Of a stretch of 64,000 nt of DNA, positions 1 to 11,401 are shown piece after piece. The notes beneath the pieces are model-generated. The model ran no database searches. It was not told the DNA's origin and was given only the letters and a program-made list of their open reading frames with translations. The position numbers were made by a program, and so were the translations under genes. Source of the stretch: Lepidostoma basale (taxonomy: Eukaryota > Arthropoda > Insecta > Trichoptera > Lepidostomatidae); assembly GCA_022606425.2 (NCBI GenBank), contig JAHDVF020000463.1, positions 1-64,000 of the forward strand, given 5' to 3'. How positions within the stretch are numbered: position 1 is the stretch's first letter; every line of letters starts with the position of its first letter.

Positions 1-308
1 GGATCATTAAGATGGTTTGGACATATGGAAAGAATGAATGAAGAAAGAATGGTAAAAAAATGTATATGTTAACGATGTAAATGGAACTAGAAATAGAATC
101 GGAAGACCGAGGAAAACGTGGCACGATCAAATAAATCAAATATTGAATGTCGGCCACGTGAGGAGTCAGAGAAATCGACGCGCGTGCTTGACACGATGTA
201 TGAATGTTGAGGATGTGAATTGAGAAATATGTCAGGAAAGAAAGGTGTGGCAGTCCATTCTTTCTGCCTACCCCTTCGGGGAGACGGCGTGATGGTTAGT
301 TAGTTAGT
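1..308 (+). mobile_element. LINE-B 3' end fragment (non-LTR retrotransposon)
   Basis: The window opens inside a LINE-B tail. The codons for [19 protein letters not shown] are readable, then a frame break follows, then the motif for [12 protein letters not shown] and the stop, directly followed by (GTTA)n. It is a dead, 5'-truncated copy lying in the mortalin intron upstream of the exon at 518. The clade was not assigned. Confidence 0.8.
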
Positions 309-517
309 AAGCACTCCAACCTGATTCTTTCTCATGTGATATTCCACTTTGTATTGATGTCCCGTTTGAATTATTAGAAATCGTAAGTACATTTTGATGA
401 AAAACATTACGATTGACACAATATTTCGATTTAACAGTAGAATAAAGGGCTTTTACTGTATGGAATTTAACAAGATTGTTTATGATACAATAAAGTAATG
501 GTATTGTGCTTCCGCAG

Positions 518-3087
518 TCGTGATCCAGTCCTCGGGAGGTCTGAGCAAGGATGAGATAGAGAACATGGTGAGGAACGCGGAGCAGTACGCGGCCGAAGAC
601 AAGACGAGGAGGGACCGTGTGGAGGCGGCCAACCAGGCCGAGGGCATCCTGCACGACACGGAGACCAAGATGACGGAATTCAAAGACCAGCTGCCGCAAG
701 AAGAGGTGATTACAAATTATATTAGATTGTTTCATTAGACAATTTGCAAGTCTTAATGTCAAGGATGTGTTTATAAATAGGTGCCTTCGCTCAATATTCA
801 AAATCTATTGGCCCCAAACAGTGTCAAATGCCGTTCTCTGGACCGTGGCAGGCGAAAAACCAATTAGAGAACAGGTCGCTAGACGCAAATGGCAGTGGAT
901 CGGTCACACTCTGAGACGGAACCCAGCCTGCATCGCTCAGGGCGCACTAGACTGGTCCCCTATGGGGGGAAAAAGGAAGCAAGGCAGACCTAGAGCCACC
1001 TGGAGAAGAGGCCTCACTTGGGATGATGTTAGGCATCAGGCATGCGATAGAGTCGGTGGAGAAGGTTCCTTGAGGCCCTATGCACCACGGAGGTGTGACC
1101 GGACAAAAAGAAAGAAAGAAAGAAATATCAAGGATGTATGAGGCATGCAAAAAGAGTGACCTGGTGATGAATGTGTCTAAATCTAAAGTGATGCTTTTCC
1201 AGAAAGAAGAATGTATGGCGATTTGTGATATAAGTGCGATGGGCGAGAAATTGGAGCAAGTTACCGAATTCACGTATCTGGGAAGCATGTTTACAAGAGA
1301 CGGAAAAATGGAGAAAGACATCGAAAGGAGGGTTGGTGCTGGGAATAAAATAAATGGTGCACTCAAAGTCATTACTGCAAATAGAAATATATCCACAGAA
1401 GCAAAGATGGAGTTCTAGTGCCGACCCTCTTGTATGGAAGTGAAGTTTGGAGCTGGCAAAAGAAAGATGAAAGCAGGATAAACGCCGTAGAAATGAGATC
1501 ACTAAGAAGAATGTGCATTGTATGATAGAATACCGAACGATGAAATAAGAGAGAAATGTAAGGCAGATGACTGCATCTTGGATAAAATTAAAAAAGGATC
1601 CCTGAGATGGTTTGGACATATGGAACGAATGGATGAGAGTAGAATGGTTAAAATGTTGTACACAAGCACCAGCGTGAGTGGAAAAAGAAGCCGAAGACGA
1701 CCGAGGAAAACACGGCATGACCAAACTAATCAATTACTAAAAGGCGGACACATTCGAAGTCGGAATAATCGACGTGCGTGCATGGTACGATGTATGAATG
1801 TAAGGGAAGCCCGAGAGGTATGCCAGGACAGAGCATTGTGGCGATCCATCCTCTCTGCGTACCCCTCCGGAGAAATGGCGTGATGGTTAGTTTTCATTTT
1901 GAGAGAAGTTATTTGGAACATGTGTCACTTTTTGACTTTCAAGACATTATTTAATTAAGCAATTTTTATCCCCATTTCGCAGTCACTTCTCTAGTTTTGT
2001 ACTGACCCTTTCATAAAATATAATACTGTATGCTCTAGTAACGTGTCGTGTTGTGGTCTCCGCAGTGTGACAAGATGCGCGAGGAGATCGGCAAGGTCCG
2101 GGAGATGCTGGCCAACAAGGACAGCGTGGAACCCGAGGCGCTCAGGCAGGCCACCTCCACCCTGCAGCAGGCCTCGCTCAAGCTCTTCGAGCAGGCATAC
2201 AAGAAGGTGAGACGAGACTATAATGGAGTAAGGAATTGTATGAACAGCTGGATGGAGTAGTGCAGCAGTACATTTCCTCTGCCTACCCCTGCAGAAAAAC
2301 GATGTAATTGTGTTGAGGCACGTTTTAATTCTTGAGTCATTATTCAGTAAATTTGTCGCATTTTGATTCAGCATGACATCAAAATTCAGTAAATATGCCA
2401 CTTTATGATTCGTTAGCTATTATTTAGTACATGGGTCACATTTTCACTAATGAGTCATTATTTAGTAAATTAGTCGCATTTTGATTTTACGTCACAATTC
2501 AGTAAATATACCACTTTTTGATTAGTTAGTTATTATTTAGTACATGGGTCACATTTTCACTCATGAGTCATTATTCAGTAAATTTGAGTCACAATTCAGT
2601 AATAAGTGTGACATACTTATTAGACATGATTTAGTACATGGGTCACATTTTCACTCACGAGTCATTATTCAGTAAATTTGAGTCACAATTCTGTTAAAAA
2701 TGTGACATACTTCTCATTAGACATGATTTAGTACATGGGTCACATTTTCACTCATGAGTCACTATTACATAAATTTTTCACACTTTGAATTTGAGTCACA
2801 ATTCAGTAAATGTGTCACTTTTTGACTCACTAGTCATTATTTAGTACATGCGTCACATTTTCACTCACGAGTCATGTTTTATTCAATGAGTCACATTTTG
2901 AATATTGAGTACTTATTCAGTAAATGGGTCACATTTTGACCCATTACCGATTGATGATGGTTATTTAAATATATTTTGTCTTTTCCAGATGGCCGCCGAC
3001 AGAGAGAGCTCATCGTCTTCCTCCTCCTCGTCTTCCGGAAGCACGCAGGGCGAGGGCGACGAGACAAAGAAAGAAGACAAGAACTAA
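518..3087 (+). CDS. Hsc70-5: Mortalin (mitochondrial Hsp70), last three exons
   Basis: C-terminal part of the mitochondrial matrix Hsp70 chaperone (HSPA9, fly Hsc70-5), which drives protein import and folding and takes part in Fe-S cluster assembly. Exons are 518-705, 2066-2206 and 2989-3087; the 5' part of the gene lies outside the window. The first exon encodes [17 protein letters not shown], part of the lid region conserved in mortalin. The second encodes [17 protein letters not shown] and ends at LFEQAYKK. The third encodes the short disordered tail, a run of ten serines and then acidic and lysine-rich residues before the TAA. All junctions are GT-AG (cag at 515-517, gtgatt at 706, cag at 2063-2065, gtgaga at 2207, cag at 2986-2988) and phases agree. 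Both introns are filled with LINEs or minisatellite. I see no canonical AATAAA soon after the stop. Identity rests on remembered family sequence and is strong. Confidence 0.95.
766..1124 (+). mobile_element. LINE-A 3' fragment
   Basis: Encodes the C-terminal tail of a reverse transcriptase ([18 protein letters not shown], then [20 protein letters not shown] and GRPRATWRR), followed by a (AAAG)n tail. It lies in the first mortalin intron of the window. A short deletion removes the LQDEVKA segment seen in other copies. Confidence 0.8.
1127..1895 (+). mobile_element. LINE-B copy, 5'-truncated, frameshifted
   Basis: Starts right after the A/G tail of the LINE-A copy. Readable blocks are [50 protein letters not shown], then a frame break near 1418, then [14 protein letters not shown] and [11 protein letters not shown] with the stop and a one-unit GTTA tail. 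It sits in a mortalin intron. Degenerate and not expected to be mobile. Confidence 0.8.
2335..2945. repeat. Imperfect minisatellite in mortalin intron
   Basis: Repeats built from GTCACATTTTCACTCATGAG and TCATTATTCAGTAAAT in variable order, spacing about 50-130 bp. It fills most of the last intron and runs to about 45 bp from the acceptor of the final exon. Confidence 0.75.
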
Positions 3088-3204
3088 ACTAGCCATCCTC
3101 ATCCGTCTTCCCGACGGTATAATTTAGATCAGTCGCGATCCGTATCGTTTAAAAGGCATTTAAGAAAATATATATATTTTTAGTTTATTTCTTAATTCAT
3201 TAAT

Positions 3205-4045
3205 GGCGCTCTCAGAGTCATCAAAATATATCCACTGAAGCAAAGATGGCAGTGCACAATGTAGTTCTAGTGCCGACCCTTGTGTATGGAATTGGCAGAA
3301 GAAGGATAAATGCCGTAGAAATGAGATCACTGAGAAGAATGTGCGTGTAAACGATGTATAATAGATTGTCGAACTACGAAATAAGGAAGAAATGTAAGGC
3401 GGATGATTGCATCTTTGTTCTGTCACACCTCCGTGGTGCATAGGGCCTCAAAGAACCTTTTCCACCCGGCTCCATCGCATGCCTGATGCCTAACATCATC
3501 TGCTTTAACCTCGTCCTGCAGGACTCTTCTCCAGGTGGCTCTAGGTCTGCCTCGCTTCCTCTTTCCCCCCATAGGGGACCAGTCTAGTGCGCCCTGAGCC
3601 ATGCAGGCTGGGTTCCGTCTCAGAGTGTGACGGATCCACTGCCATTTGCGTCTAGCGACCTGTTCTCTTATTGGCTTTTCGCCTGCCATGGTCCAGAGAA
3701 TGGCATTTGACACTGTTTGTGTCCAATAGATGTTAAATATTGAGCGAAGGCAGCTATCTATAATATAAACACCTGGAGTTATCCAATAACGTCCGCGGTA
3801 GATTTCCAAGTCTCACATCCGTATAGCAGTACGCTTTTAACGCTACTGCTGAATATTTGATGCATCATAAGTTAAATTAAATTAAAAAAGGATCCCTGAG
3901 ATGGTTTGGACATATGGAACAAATGGACGAGAGAACGGTTAAAATGTTGTATACAAGCAGTGTGAAAGAGAAGCCGTGGAAGACCAAGGAAAGCGCGGCA
4001 TGATCAAATTAATCAATTACTAAAAGGCAACTTTCGAAATCTGAA
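3205..4045 (+). mobile_element. LINE-B copy split by a LINE-A insertion
   Basis: Left part 3205-3418 holds the AVHN and AVEMRSL codons and breaks off at ATGATTGCATC. The right part resumes at about 3858 with ATAAG and then the [15 protein letters not shown] block. Other copies in the window (61010-61040) read straight through this junction, so the interruption is an insertion. 5'-truncated and frameshifted. Confidence 0.75.
3419..3858 (-). mobile_element. LINE-A insertion, near-open 3' reading frame
   Basis: On the minus strand it encodes 128 open residues including [55 protein letters not shown] and ends [14 protein letters not shown]. The insertion is flanked by TGCATC on both sides, a likely 6-bp target-site duplication. 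5'-truncated. Confidence 0.8.
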
Positions 4046-4079
4046 AATTAAATTAATTTAGAAATATAAACAAATGAAA

Positions 4080-4445
4080 TCATCACGCCGTTTCTCCAAA
4101 AGGGTAAGCAGAGAGGATGGACCGCCACACCGCTCTATCCTGACACACCTCTCTAGCTTCCTCCACGTGTATACAGCGAGTTGTATCGATTCTTACGACT
4201 TTATCATGGCAGACCATTAAAATTTGTTTAATCTGATCATGCCGCATTTTCTTCGGTCTTCCTCGACTTTGTAATCCATTCACACCCTTGTGTTCCATAC
4301 GTCCAAACCAACGCAGTGATCCTTTATAATACTTTCTTCCGCTCTACATTCCTTTCTTATATCTGCATTTATTTTTTTCTGCCAGTTCCATGCTTCGCTT
4401 CTATACATTAGAGTTGCAACCAGAACTCCATCGTGAACGGCCACT
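4080..4445 (-). mobile_element. LINE-B copy, 3' part
   Basis: Minus-strand codons include [33 protein letters not shown] and [13 protein letters not shown]. Upstream parts reach the AVHDGVLVATLMY region near 4430. 5'-truncated. Confidence 0.8.
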
Positions 4446-4612
4446 TTCTAAAAAATTTAATTGTCATAATAATTTGTATTTTATTGAAAATCGGGGATAT
4501 ATCACATGTCAAAGGCTGGGTTTTATTGTTTGTAAAGTGAGGGAAGTGTCATACAACTATTTATGTGGCATTTTCGTTACTAGAATATCCGGAGCGTAAG
4601 AATAACTCTTGC
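4446..4612. other. Unassigned AT-rich stretch
   Basis: I see no gene, repeat or motif I can name between the LINE-B copy and the next satellite array. Confidence 0.4.
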
Positions 4613-4614
4613 CT

Positions 4615-4940
4615 TTAGGTAGTGGTCAGAATGTGAAGGCTAGAGAAGCGTGTCAGAATGGAAGAGTGTCATCCACCATCTCTGCCTATTGTGTTAGAAG
4701 CGACAGTGCATGACACGCTGTATGAATGTGAAGGCTAGAGAAGCGTGTCAGAATGGAAGAGTGTGTCATCCACCGTCTCTGCCTATTGTGTTAGAAGCGA
4801 CAGTGCATGACTCGCTGTATGAATGTGAAGGCTAGAGAAGCGTGTCAGGATGGAAGAGTGTGTCATCCATCGTCTCTGCCTATTGTGTTAGAAGCGACAG
4901 TGCACGACACGCTGTATGAATGTGAAGGCTAGAGAAAGTA
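4615..4940 (+). repeat. Sat97 array (about 3.5 units)
   Basis: Tandem units of 95-97 bp containing GTATGAATGTGAAGGCTAGA, GAAGCGTGTCAG and CCGTCTCTGCCTATTG. The unit matches the LINE-B coding 3' end around [14 protein letters not shown]. Same family as arrays near 10.5, 15.0, 26.5, 31.6, 51.5 and 55.3 kb. Confidence 0.9.
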
Positions 4941-5205
4941 TTGTGGTCTTTTGTTTATATTTAATAATGTTTTGTAAATAGATAATTGTGAGAATGCATT
5001 TAAACGTGAATTTTCCACGTCCGTACAGCGTGTCACGCACGCACGTTCGTCCGCTGTTCCATTTCGCACTCTTCTCTAGCCCCAATATTCATACAGGACA
5101 TTAAATGTGATCCAAAACTTAAAAAATATACGATCTTACCTTTCTCTTCTTTCATCTTAGAGTGTTGGTCGGCTATAGGTTGTTTTGAAAATATCATAAT
5201 GTCGA
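4941..5205. other. Unassigned spacer
   Basis: AT-rich, no supported feature. A short piece at 5030-5095 echoes the CGCACGCACGT and TTCATAC words of the LINE-B antisense strand, perhaps a remnant. Confidence 0.3.
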
Positions 5206-5209
5206 AATG

Positions 5210-5965
5210 CTTAGAAGAAACACATTCAATACTGGAGAGGTTTGAACTGCTTTTGCGCGGCGATTTAGAGCGTGAAATAAATCGCGACCCATCATCGCCT
5301 TCAATACAGAAGAGGTTTAAACTCCTTTTGTGCAGTGATTTGAAGCATAAAAGAAATCTGCCTGTTATTATCTTGCATACGGGATAGATTTGAACTGCTT
5401 TAGCGCTGTGATTTGGAGCATAACATAAATCACCTTCAAAATAGAAGAGATTTGAACTGCTTTTGCGCAGCGCAAAATAAATCAGTCCATTATCGCCTTC
5501 AATACAGGAGAAGTTTGAACTGCTTTTGCGCAGCGATATTGAACATAAAATCAGTCCATTATCGCCTTCAATACAGGAGAGGTTTAAACTGCTTTTGTGC
5601 AGCAATTTGTAACGAGAAATAATTCAGTCCATTATCGCCTTCAATACAGAAGAGGTTTAAACTGCTTTTGTACAGCGATTTGGAGCGTAAAATAAATCAC
5701 CCCATTATCACCTTCAATACAGAAGAGGTTTAAACTGCTTTTGTACGGCGATTTTGAGCGTGAAATAAATCAGCCTTTTGCTTTCAATACACGAGAAGTT
5801 TGAAAAGCTTTGCGCGGCGATTTGGAGCATAAAATAAATCGCAGTACTTTAATGTAAGAAAGGTTTAAATTGCTTTTGTGCTGTGATTTCAAACGTAAAA
5901 AAAATCAGCCCATTATTGCCTTCAAAACAGGAGAGACAAGAACCGCTTTCGCGCGGCGTTCCTTG
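5210..5965. repeat. Degenerate minisatellite, units about 60-75 bp
   Basis: About eleven imperfect units carrying GCCTTCAATACAGGAGAGGT, TTGAACTGCTTTTGCGC and GCGATTTGGAGCATAAAAT. Open frames seen on both strands here are a by-product of the repeat and not genes. Confidence 0.85.
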
Positions 5966-6230
5966 GAAACATGTCTAGTTAATCGTATGTCAGGATTCTG
6001 CTATATTTTTACATCCGACTGTACCAATACTTGTTAAGTTATACATAGGAATTATGTAGTACCAAATTAGGCTTAATTATCTTGTAAGAGTGTTTCGTGG
6101 GTTGGAAGCGATTTCATTTTCCATTCACGTAGGTCTCGCTAAAGCATGTATAAAGCAGCATATGTTATGTTTGAAATATTGTAAGATAATACATTTTTAA
6201 AAAATTAATTATGTTCTTTTTTTATCATTG
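5966..6230. other. Unassigned AT-rich stretch
   Basis: No gene, RNA or repeat recognised. It leads directly into the Sat137 array. Confidence 0.4.
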
Positions 6231-6231
6231 T

Positions 6232-7012
6232 TCCATTCGTATGAAAGATGTCCATCTCTGCCTGAGAGGAATGCAGCGGGATAGATGACACATTATACCA
6301 GGAGCACAAGAGCAATGGTCCGACGTTAAGGAGGCAGAATACTCCGTAGAATCAAGAGTGGACATTGCTCCATTCGTATGAAAGATGTCCATCTCTGCCC
6401 GAGAGGAATGCAGCGGGATAGATGACACATTATACCAGGAGCACAAGAGCAATGGTCCGACGTTAAGGAGGCAGAATACTCCGTAGAATCAAGAGTGGAC
6501 ATTGCTCCATTCGTATGAAAGATGTCCATCTCTGCCCGAGAGGAATGCAGCGGGATAGATGACACATTATACCAGGAGCACAAGAGCAATGGTCCGACGT
6601 TAAGGAGGCAGAATACTCCGTAGAATCAAGAGTGGACATTGCTCCATTCGTATGAAAGATGTCCATCTCTGCCCGAGAGGAATGCAGTGGGATAGATGAC
6701 ACATTATACCAGGAGCACAAGAGCAATGGTCCGACGTTAAGGAGGCAGAATACTCCGTAGAATCAAGAGTGGACATTGCTCCATTCGTATGAAAGATGTC
6801 CATCTCTGCCCGAGAGGAATGCAGTGGGATAGATGACACATTATACCAGGAGCACAAGAGCAATGGTCCGACGTTAAGGAGGCAGAATACTCCGTAGAAT
6901 CAAGAGTGGACATTGCTCCATTCGTATGAAAGATGTCCATCTCTGTCCGAGAGGAATGCAGTGGGATAGATGACACATTATACCAGGAGCACAAGAGCAA
7001 TGGTCCGATGTT
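6232..7012. repeat. Sat137 array (about 5.7 near-identical units)
   Basis: Tandem units of exactly 137 bp with only a few substitutions among them (for example GCAGCGGG versus GCAGTGGG). The unit contains CGTATGAAAGATGTCCATCT, CACATTATACCAGGAGCAC and GGCAGAATACTCCGTAGAAT. Since 137 is not a multiple of 3, each frame gives short staggered 87-residue open frames, which are not genes. Near identity indicates recent amplification or homogenisation. Confidence 0.95.
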
Positions 7013-7161
7013 ATTGACAAATAATCAAACAATATTCAAAAGCATTTTATATTTATTTTAAATATATAATAATAATAAATACAAACAATGCAATTTACAG
7101 TTTAAATAAAAATCTAAAAATTTGTACACTCATCTAACACAGATTTTTTTACGAGGGCCAC
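7013..7161. other. AT-rich flank ending in an inverted-repeat arm
   Basis: AT-rich. The end at 7151-7165 reads ACGAGGGCCACACT, whose reverse complement recurs at 8062-8083 as AGTGTGGCCCTCGCAAAAA. Confidence 0.5.
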
Positions 7162-7983
7162 ACTAAATATACCTTCTTCTTCTTCTTCTTCCCTTTTTGT
7201 AGACTCAGGAGTCTGTTATTTCAGGCGGGTCCTCTTGAGATGCTGAACTCCAGCTTTCTCTCCACCGTTTCGGGGGTCTTCCTGGTCGGCGTTGTCCGTT
7301 TGGCGTTCCATGGAGAGCTATGTATGGTATTCTATTTGAGCTCATCCTTTCTACGTGTTCATGCCAGTATCGCCGTCTTTGACGTCCCCATCTGACCACA
7401 TCTTCGACCTCGCAGATTTCTCGGATTGCTGTATTCCTAACTCGATCATGTAGGGTCTTGCCAGCTATAGCGCGGAGCGTTTTCATCTCGGTTGTCCTGA
7501 GCATGCTCTTTGTCTTGACAGTGTCTGCCCTCGATTCAATGCCATATGTGAGGATTGGTCGCACACAGGTCTTGTAGATGCGTACCTTGCTGTCAGTCCT
7601 CATGTCCCTGTTTCTCCATATGACATCTTTCAGGCAGCCTGCAACCGCTGCAGCCCTATCCACCTGTGACCTTACTTCTCTGGGGAGGTCATTAGAGCTG
7701 GTTACTTCGCTTCCGAGATATCTGAATAGGTCCACCTGTTCAATCTCCTCCTGGCGTACGGAGACTTCGCATCTCAGTTGATTTCTTGCGAATGTCATAC
7801 ACTTCGTTTTTGGGGTGGATATGATCATGTTATACTTTGAACAGGATTCATCAAACTTTGAGAGCATTGCTTGCAAGTCGCTTTCATTTTCGGCCACGAT
7901 TGTGGCGTCGTCTGCATAGCAAAGCATTCCAATTACTTTTTTACCCAGAGTGTACCCTAAATTGAGAGATTACTAAATATACC
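7162..7983 (-). mobile_element. LINE-C insertion with 12-bp target-site duplication
   Basis: A 5'-truncated non-LTR retrotransposon. Its minus-strand frame (7205-7927, 240 residues, unbroken) begins at the reverse transcriptase catalytic motif YADD and continues through LFRYLGSEVTSS, VRPILTYGIESRADTVKTKS, RWGRQRRRYWHEHVERMSS and GRPPKRWRESW to a stop. A (GAA)n tail follows (7174-7190). The flanks carry ACTAAATATACC at 7162-7173 and 7972-7983, a perfect duplication. Open frame plus perfect duplication point to a recent insertion. It is truncated before the fingers and palm, so it cannot be autonomous. Confidence 0.9.
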
Positions 7984-8330
7984 AAAGTGTGGTATTTTCG
8001 TGGTTTGTTCTATTGAGATCACCGTCCGAGCTTGTTAGACTTGGCAGAATGGCTTCCACGATCAGTGTGGCCCTCGCAAAAACCGTACCAGCTACCCCCG
8101 CTAGACGGAGGATGGAACGCCTTATAACGCTGAGATCAACAATTAACTCTAGTTTAGGAACGCATACTTCTAGCAGCAAACATGCCCCCGCTATATCCCA
8201 GCGCGGGGAATCGGAGCAGCCGACAGATATATTTATATATATATATATATAGACATCTCGCATCAACTGGAATATACGTCTTGTTCTAGCCCCATTACAT
8301 AGTGATTTTCTATGATAGAGGTATTAAACT
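7984..8330. other. Spacer with inverted-repeat arm and (TA)n
   Basis: Carries the second arm AGTGTGGCCCTCGCAAAAA at 8062-8080 and a (TA)n run at 8228-8252. A plus-strand open frame of 87 residues (7989-8252) has no feature I recognise and ends in the TA run, so I do not call it a gene. Confidence 0.45.
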
Positions 8331-8334
8331 TTCC

Positions 8335-8860
8335 CTTACGGTGCTAAAATAAAAACGTGCGTTCCGGTGTAGGGTAGTCAGTACACGTTAAAAAATCGGA
8401 TTTTAAATCGGAAAAATAGGAACATTCATAGCTAATCCCCTTATATAATTATAATTGAAGTAAAAAATTATAATAATTGAGATTCAATTGCTAAAAACAT
8501 TAAAAAAAAAACATCTGGCAACGCTCGTGGAACGGGCATAGGTCCGCTCTGCTTGCAAGTCCGAAAACAACTGCCGGCGCGGCGGGACGGCGAGAGTGAG
8601 AACATTGAGCTAGAACATCTGCAATTCGAATATAGTGTGACGCACTCAAATCGCTGTTTATACGCGAATTTGTTTTCGATTTTCACAAAATACCTCCGAT
8701 GTACCCGATAAATTCTGATTATTATTAATATTATTTTTTAAATCAATGTGTAAATATATGATGGAGGAATACCTAAAATGTTAACCTTGTATTTATTATA
8801 TGTATAGAGATATTGATGGTTTTTAGAAGCAACGTGTAGAAGATACCCATCATAGGGAAG
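8335..8860 (-). mobile_element. Dispersed element DE, copy 1
   Basis: Reverse complement of the sequence at 55680-56225 over about 530 bp, with modest divergence. Shared words include CCGGAACGCACG, GTACTGACTACCCTACACC, CCGTCCCGCCGCGCCGG and TATCGGGTACATCGGAGG. A GC-rich core sits in AT-rich ends. No coding region or clear terminal repeats were found, so the class is open (non-autonomous DNA element, LTR or SINE). Confidence 0.7.
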
Positions 8861-9150
8861 GGAGGGTTAAAATCAGTTAAAGTTAGATTAGTTACTGTCA
8901 GGTTAGGTTATTTCTTACTGTCATTTTTCATTCAACCGGACACCACAACGTGAGTTTATATTCTACCATGTTCTTGCGATGCTAGCTCTGTCAAGAGATC
9001 CCCTTCTACCACTCAGTGTTACCAACCCTCAAATAACCACACATCAAAGTTGGGGCGTTTTCCTTATTAAATTATCATTGTTACAGTACATAATAGACAC
9101 AGAACAAGACGCAGAGACCCGCATTACCGGAAGGTGCCGTCAACAGAACT
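8861..9150. other. Unassigned spacer
   Basis: Contains a short GTTAGGTTA-type low-complexity piece near 8885-8915 and otherwise nothing I can support. Confidence 0.35.
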
Positions 9151-9715
9151 AGAAATACGTACAATTGTATTAGAAATATGTACAAGTACATACAAGTTTA
9201 TTAGGAATATGTTCAAGTACGTACAAATGTATTAGAAATATGTACAAGTACGTATAAGTTTATTAGAAATACTTCCAAGTACATTCAAATTTCTTTGAAA
9301 AACGTACAAGTGTATTAGCGATACATACAAGTTTAAAGGAATGCGTACAAGTACATACAAGTTAATTAGGAATATGGACAAGTACGTACAAATGTATTAG
9401 GAATATGTACAAGTACGTACAAATGTATTAGAAATATGTGCAAGTACATAAAAATACGTACAAGTACATACAAATTTATTTGAAAACGTACAAGTGTATT
9501 AGCGATACGTACAAGTACATACAAGTTTAATGGAATACATACAAGTACATACAATTGTATTAGAAATACGTACAAGTACATACAAGTTTAATAGAATACG
9601 AACAAGTACGTACATATATATTAGAAATACGTAACTAGTACATACGAGTTTATTAGAAATACGTACAAGTACTTACAAGTGTATTAGAAATACGTACAAG
9701 TGTATGAGAAACAAA
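9150..9715. repeat. Minisatellite, about 31-bp unit
   Basis: Units of the type ACGTACAAGTACATACAAGT plus TTTATTAGAAAT, highly variable in length and sequence, about 18 units. Open frames on the minus strand are produced by the repeat. Confidence 0.85.
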
Positions 9716-9839
9716 TACAAAAACTTACCAATACAAACGTGGAATGTGGCTAATGTACAATTTACACTATTTTCAGTACAAGAAACAATAACAAACAAAA
9801 GGAGTATTATTGTCTTTGATATACAGGTGATTTTCTATA

Positions 9840-10330
9840 CCCCAAGATCAAATCAAATCAAATCAGTTTATTTTCTCAAAAGATATTACAAACATTTATT
9901 ATAGTTTAAGACATCTATTGAGAACAGGTAAAATATAATAAATATATAATACCAGGAACGCACGAGAGATGGTTCGACATTGGGAATACAAGATACTCTC
10001 CAAAGTCAAGAGTATTATTGTCTTCTGAACGTACTTTCACGAATATGAAAGACGTCGATCTCCGAAGCGATCGTGTTCAGCAGTTCGATTGCTCTCCCCA
10101 CCGGCATCACCAGAGACAAGTTGGTTCTGCATGCCGGGAGATAAAACAGTCTGTGCTGACGCTGTCGAAGATAACCATCCGTAACATAAAGATGGATAGC
10201 CTCCAAGATGACGGAATTCTCAAAGAATCCCCTGACAAGTCTGAAGAAATGGATAAGTGTGCACCCATCTCTTCTTATCTGTAAACCATTCGTATGAAAG
10301 ATGTCCATCTCTGTAGTGGGATAGAAGTCT
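9840..10330 (-). mobile_element. LINE-E 3' end, minus orientation
   Basis: Begins with the tail complement (AAATC)n followed by AGTTTATTTTCTC and ACATCTATTGAGAACAGGTA, then ACCAGGAACGCACGAGAGAT and ATGAAAGACGTCGATCTCCG. Near 10285-10320 it runs into a piece of the Sat137 unit. Other copies: 24475-24765, 27293-27795 and 47700-47945. Confidence 0.7.
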
Positions 10331-10540
10331 TTGAAAGATTACAAGCTCTGTTTGATCAAGGGGTATACTATACTATAGATATTTTCGTTGTGATTAAGAA
10401 ATCATATATTTCAATACTTAATAATATACAAGACAGACTATACTTCTAATATTATACATGCGGGGATTAGATTACTGAAGAACAGAGACTCTGTTCTTCA
10501 GACAACCTTTCCCTGTCATATCGGAGCAACACTTCATTCC
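10331..10540. other. Unassigned spacer
   Basis: No supported feature. A short local inverted repeat AACAGAGACTCTGTT occurs at 10481-10495. Confidence 0.35.
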
Positions 10541-11275
10541 ATCCTGACACGCTTCTCTAGCCTTCACATTCATACAATGCATCGTGCACTGTCGCTTCTA
10601 ACACAATAGGCAGAGACGATGGATGACACACTCTTCTATCCTGACACGCTTCTCTAGCCTTCACATTGATACAGCATTGTGTATTGTCGCTTCTAACACA
10701 ATAGGCAGAGACGATGGATGACACACTCTTCCATCCTGACAGCTTCTCTAGCCTTCACATTCATACAATGCATCGTGCACTGTCGCTTCTAACACAATAG
10801 GCAGAGACGATGGATGACACACTCTTCCATCCTGACAGGCTTCTCTAGCCTTCACATTCATACAGCGTATCGTGCACTGTCGCTTCTAACACAATAGGCA
10901 AAGACGGTGGATGACACACTCTTCCACCCTGACACGCTTCTCTAGCCTTCACATCCATACAGCGTGTCGTGCACTGTCGCTTCTAACACAATAGGCAGAG
11001 ATGGATGACACACTCTTCCATCCTGACACGCTTCTCTAGCCTTCACATCCATACAGCGTGTCGTGCACTGTCGCTTCTAACACAATAGGCAGAGACGATG
11101 GATGACACACTCTTCCACCCTGACACGCTTCTCTAGCCTTCACATCCATACAGCGTGTCGTGCACTGTCGCTTCTAACACAATAGGCAGAGACGATGGAT
11201 GACACACTCTTCCACCCTGACACGCTTCTCTAGCCTTCACATTCGTACAGCGTGTCGTGCACTGTTCCCGCTTAA
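10541..11275 (-). repeat. Sat97 array, reverse orientation (about 7.5 units)
   Basis: Reverse-complement Sat97 units (CACACTCTTCCATCCTGACA, CTTCTCTAGCCTTCACAT, CAATAGGCAGAGACGATGGA). Units differ by small substitutions such as CATC or TATC in place of GTGTC. Confidence 0.9.
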
Positions 11276-11401
11276 CACATGGAGTCGTTTGAGGGTTCTT
11301 CGAGCCTTAGGACAGTCGACAATTTTATTAACTGCAACATATTTCGTTCATCTTTCCTTATTAAAACATCACGTAAAGAGTACATAACAATGAAATATAT
11401 A

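Noticed and set aside
6225..7000. Five staggered 75-87-residue frames
   Set aside because: Frame slippage through 137-bp units; identical frames occur in all Sat137 arrays.
7205..7927. 240-residue open frame as a host gene
   Set aside because: YADD motif, (GAA)n tail and target-site duplication identify a LINE.
7989..8252. 87-residue open frame
   Set aside because: Ends in a (TA)n run, shows no domain and lies between repeat elements.
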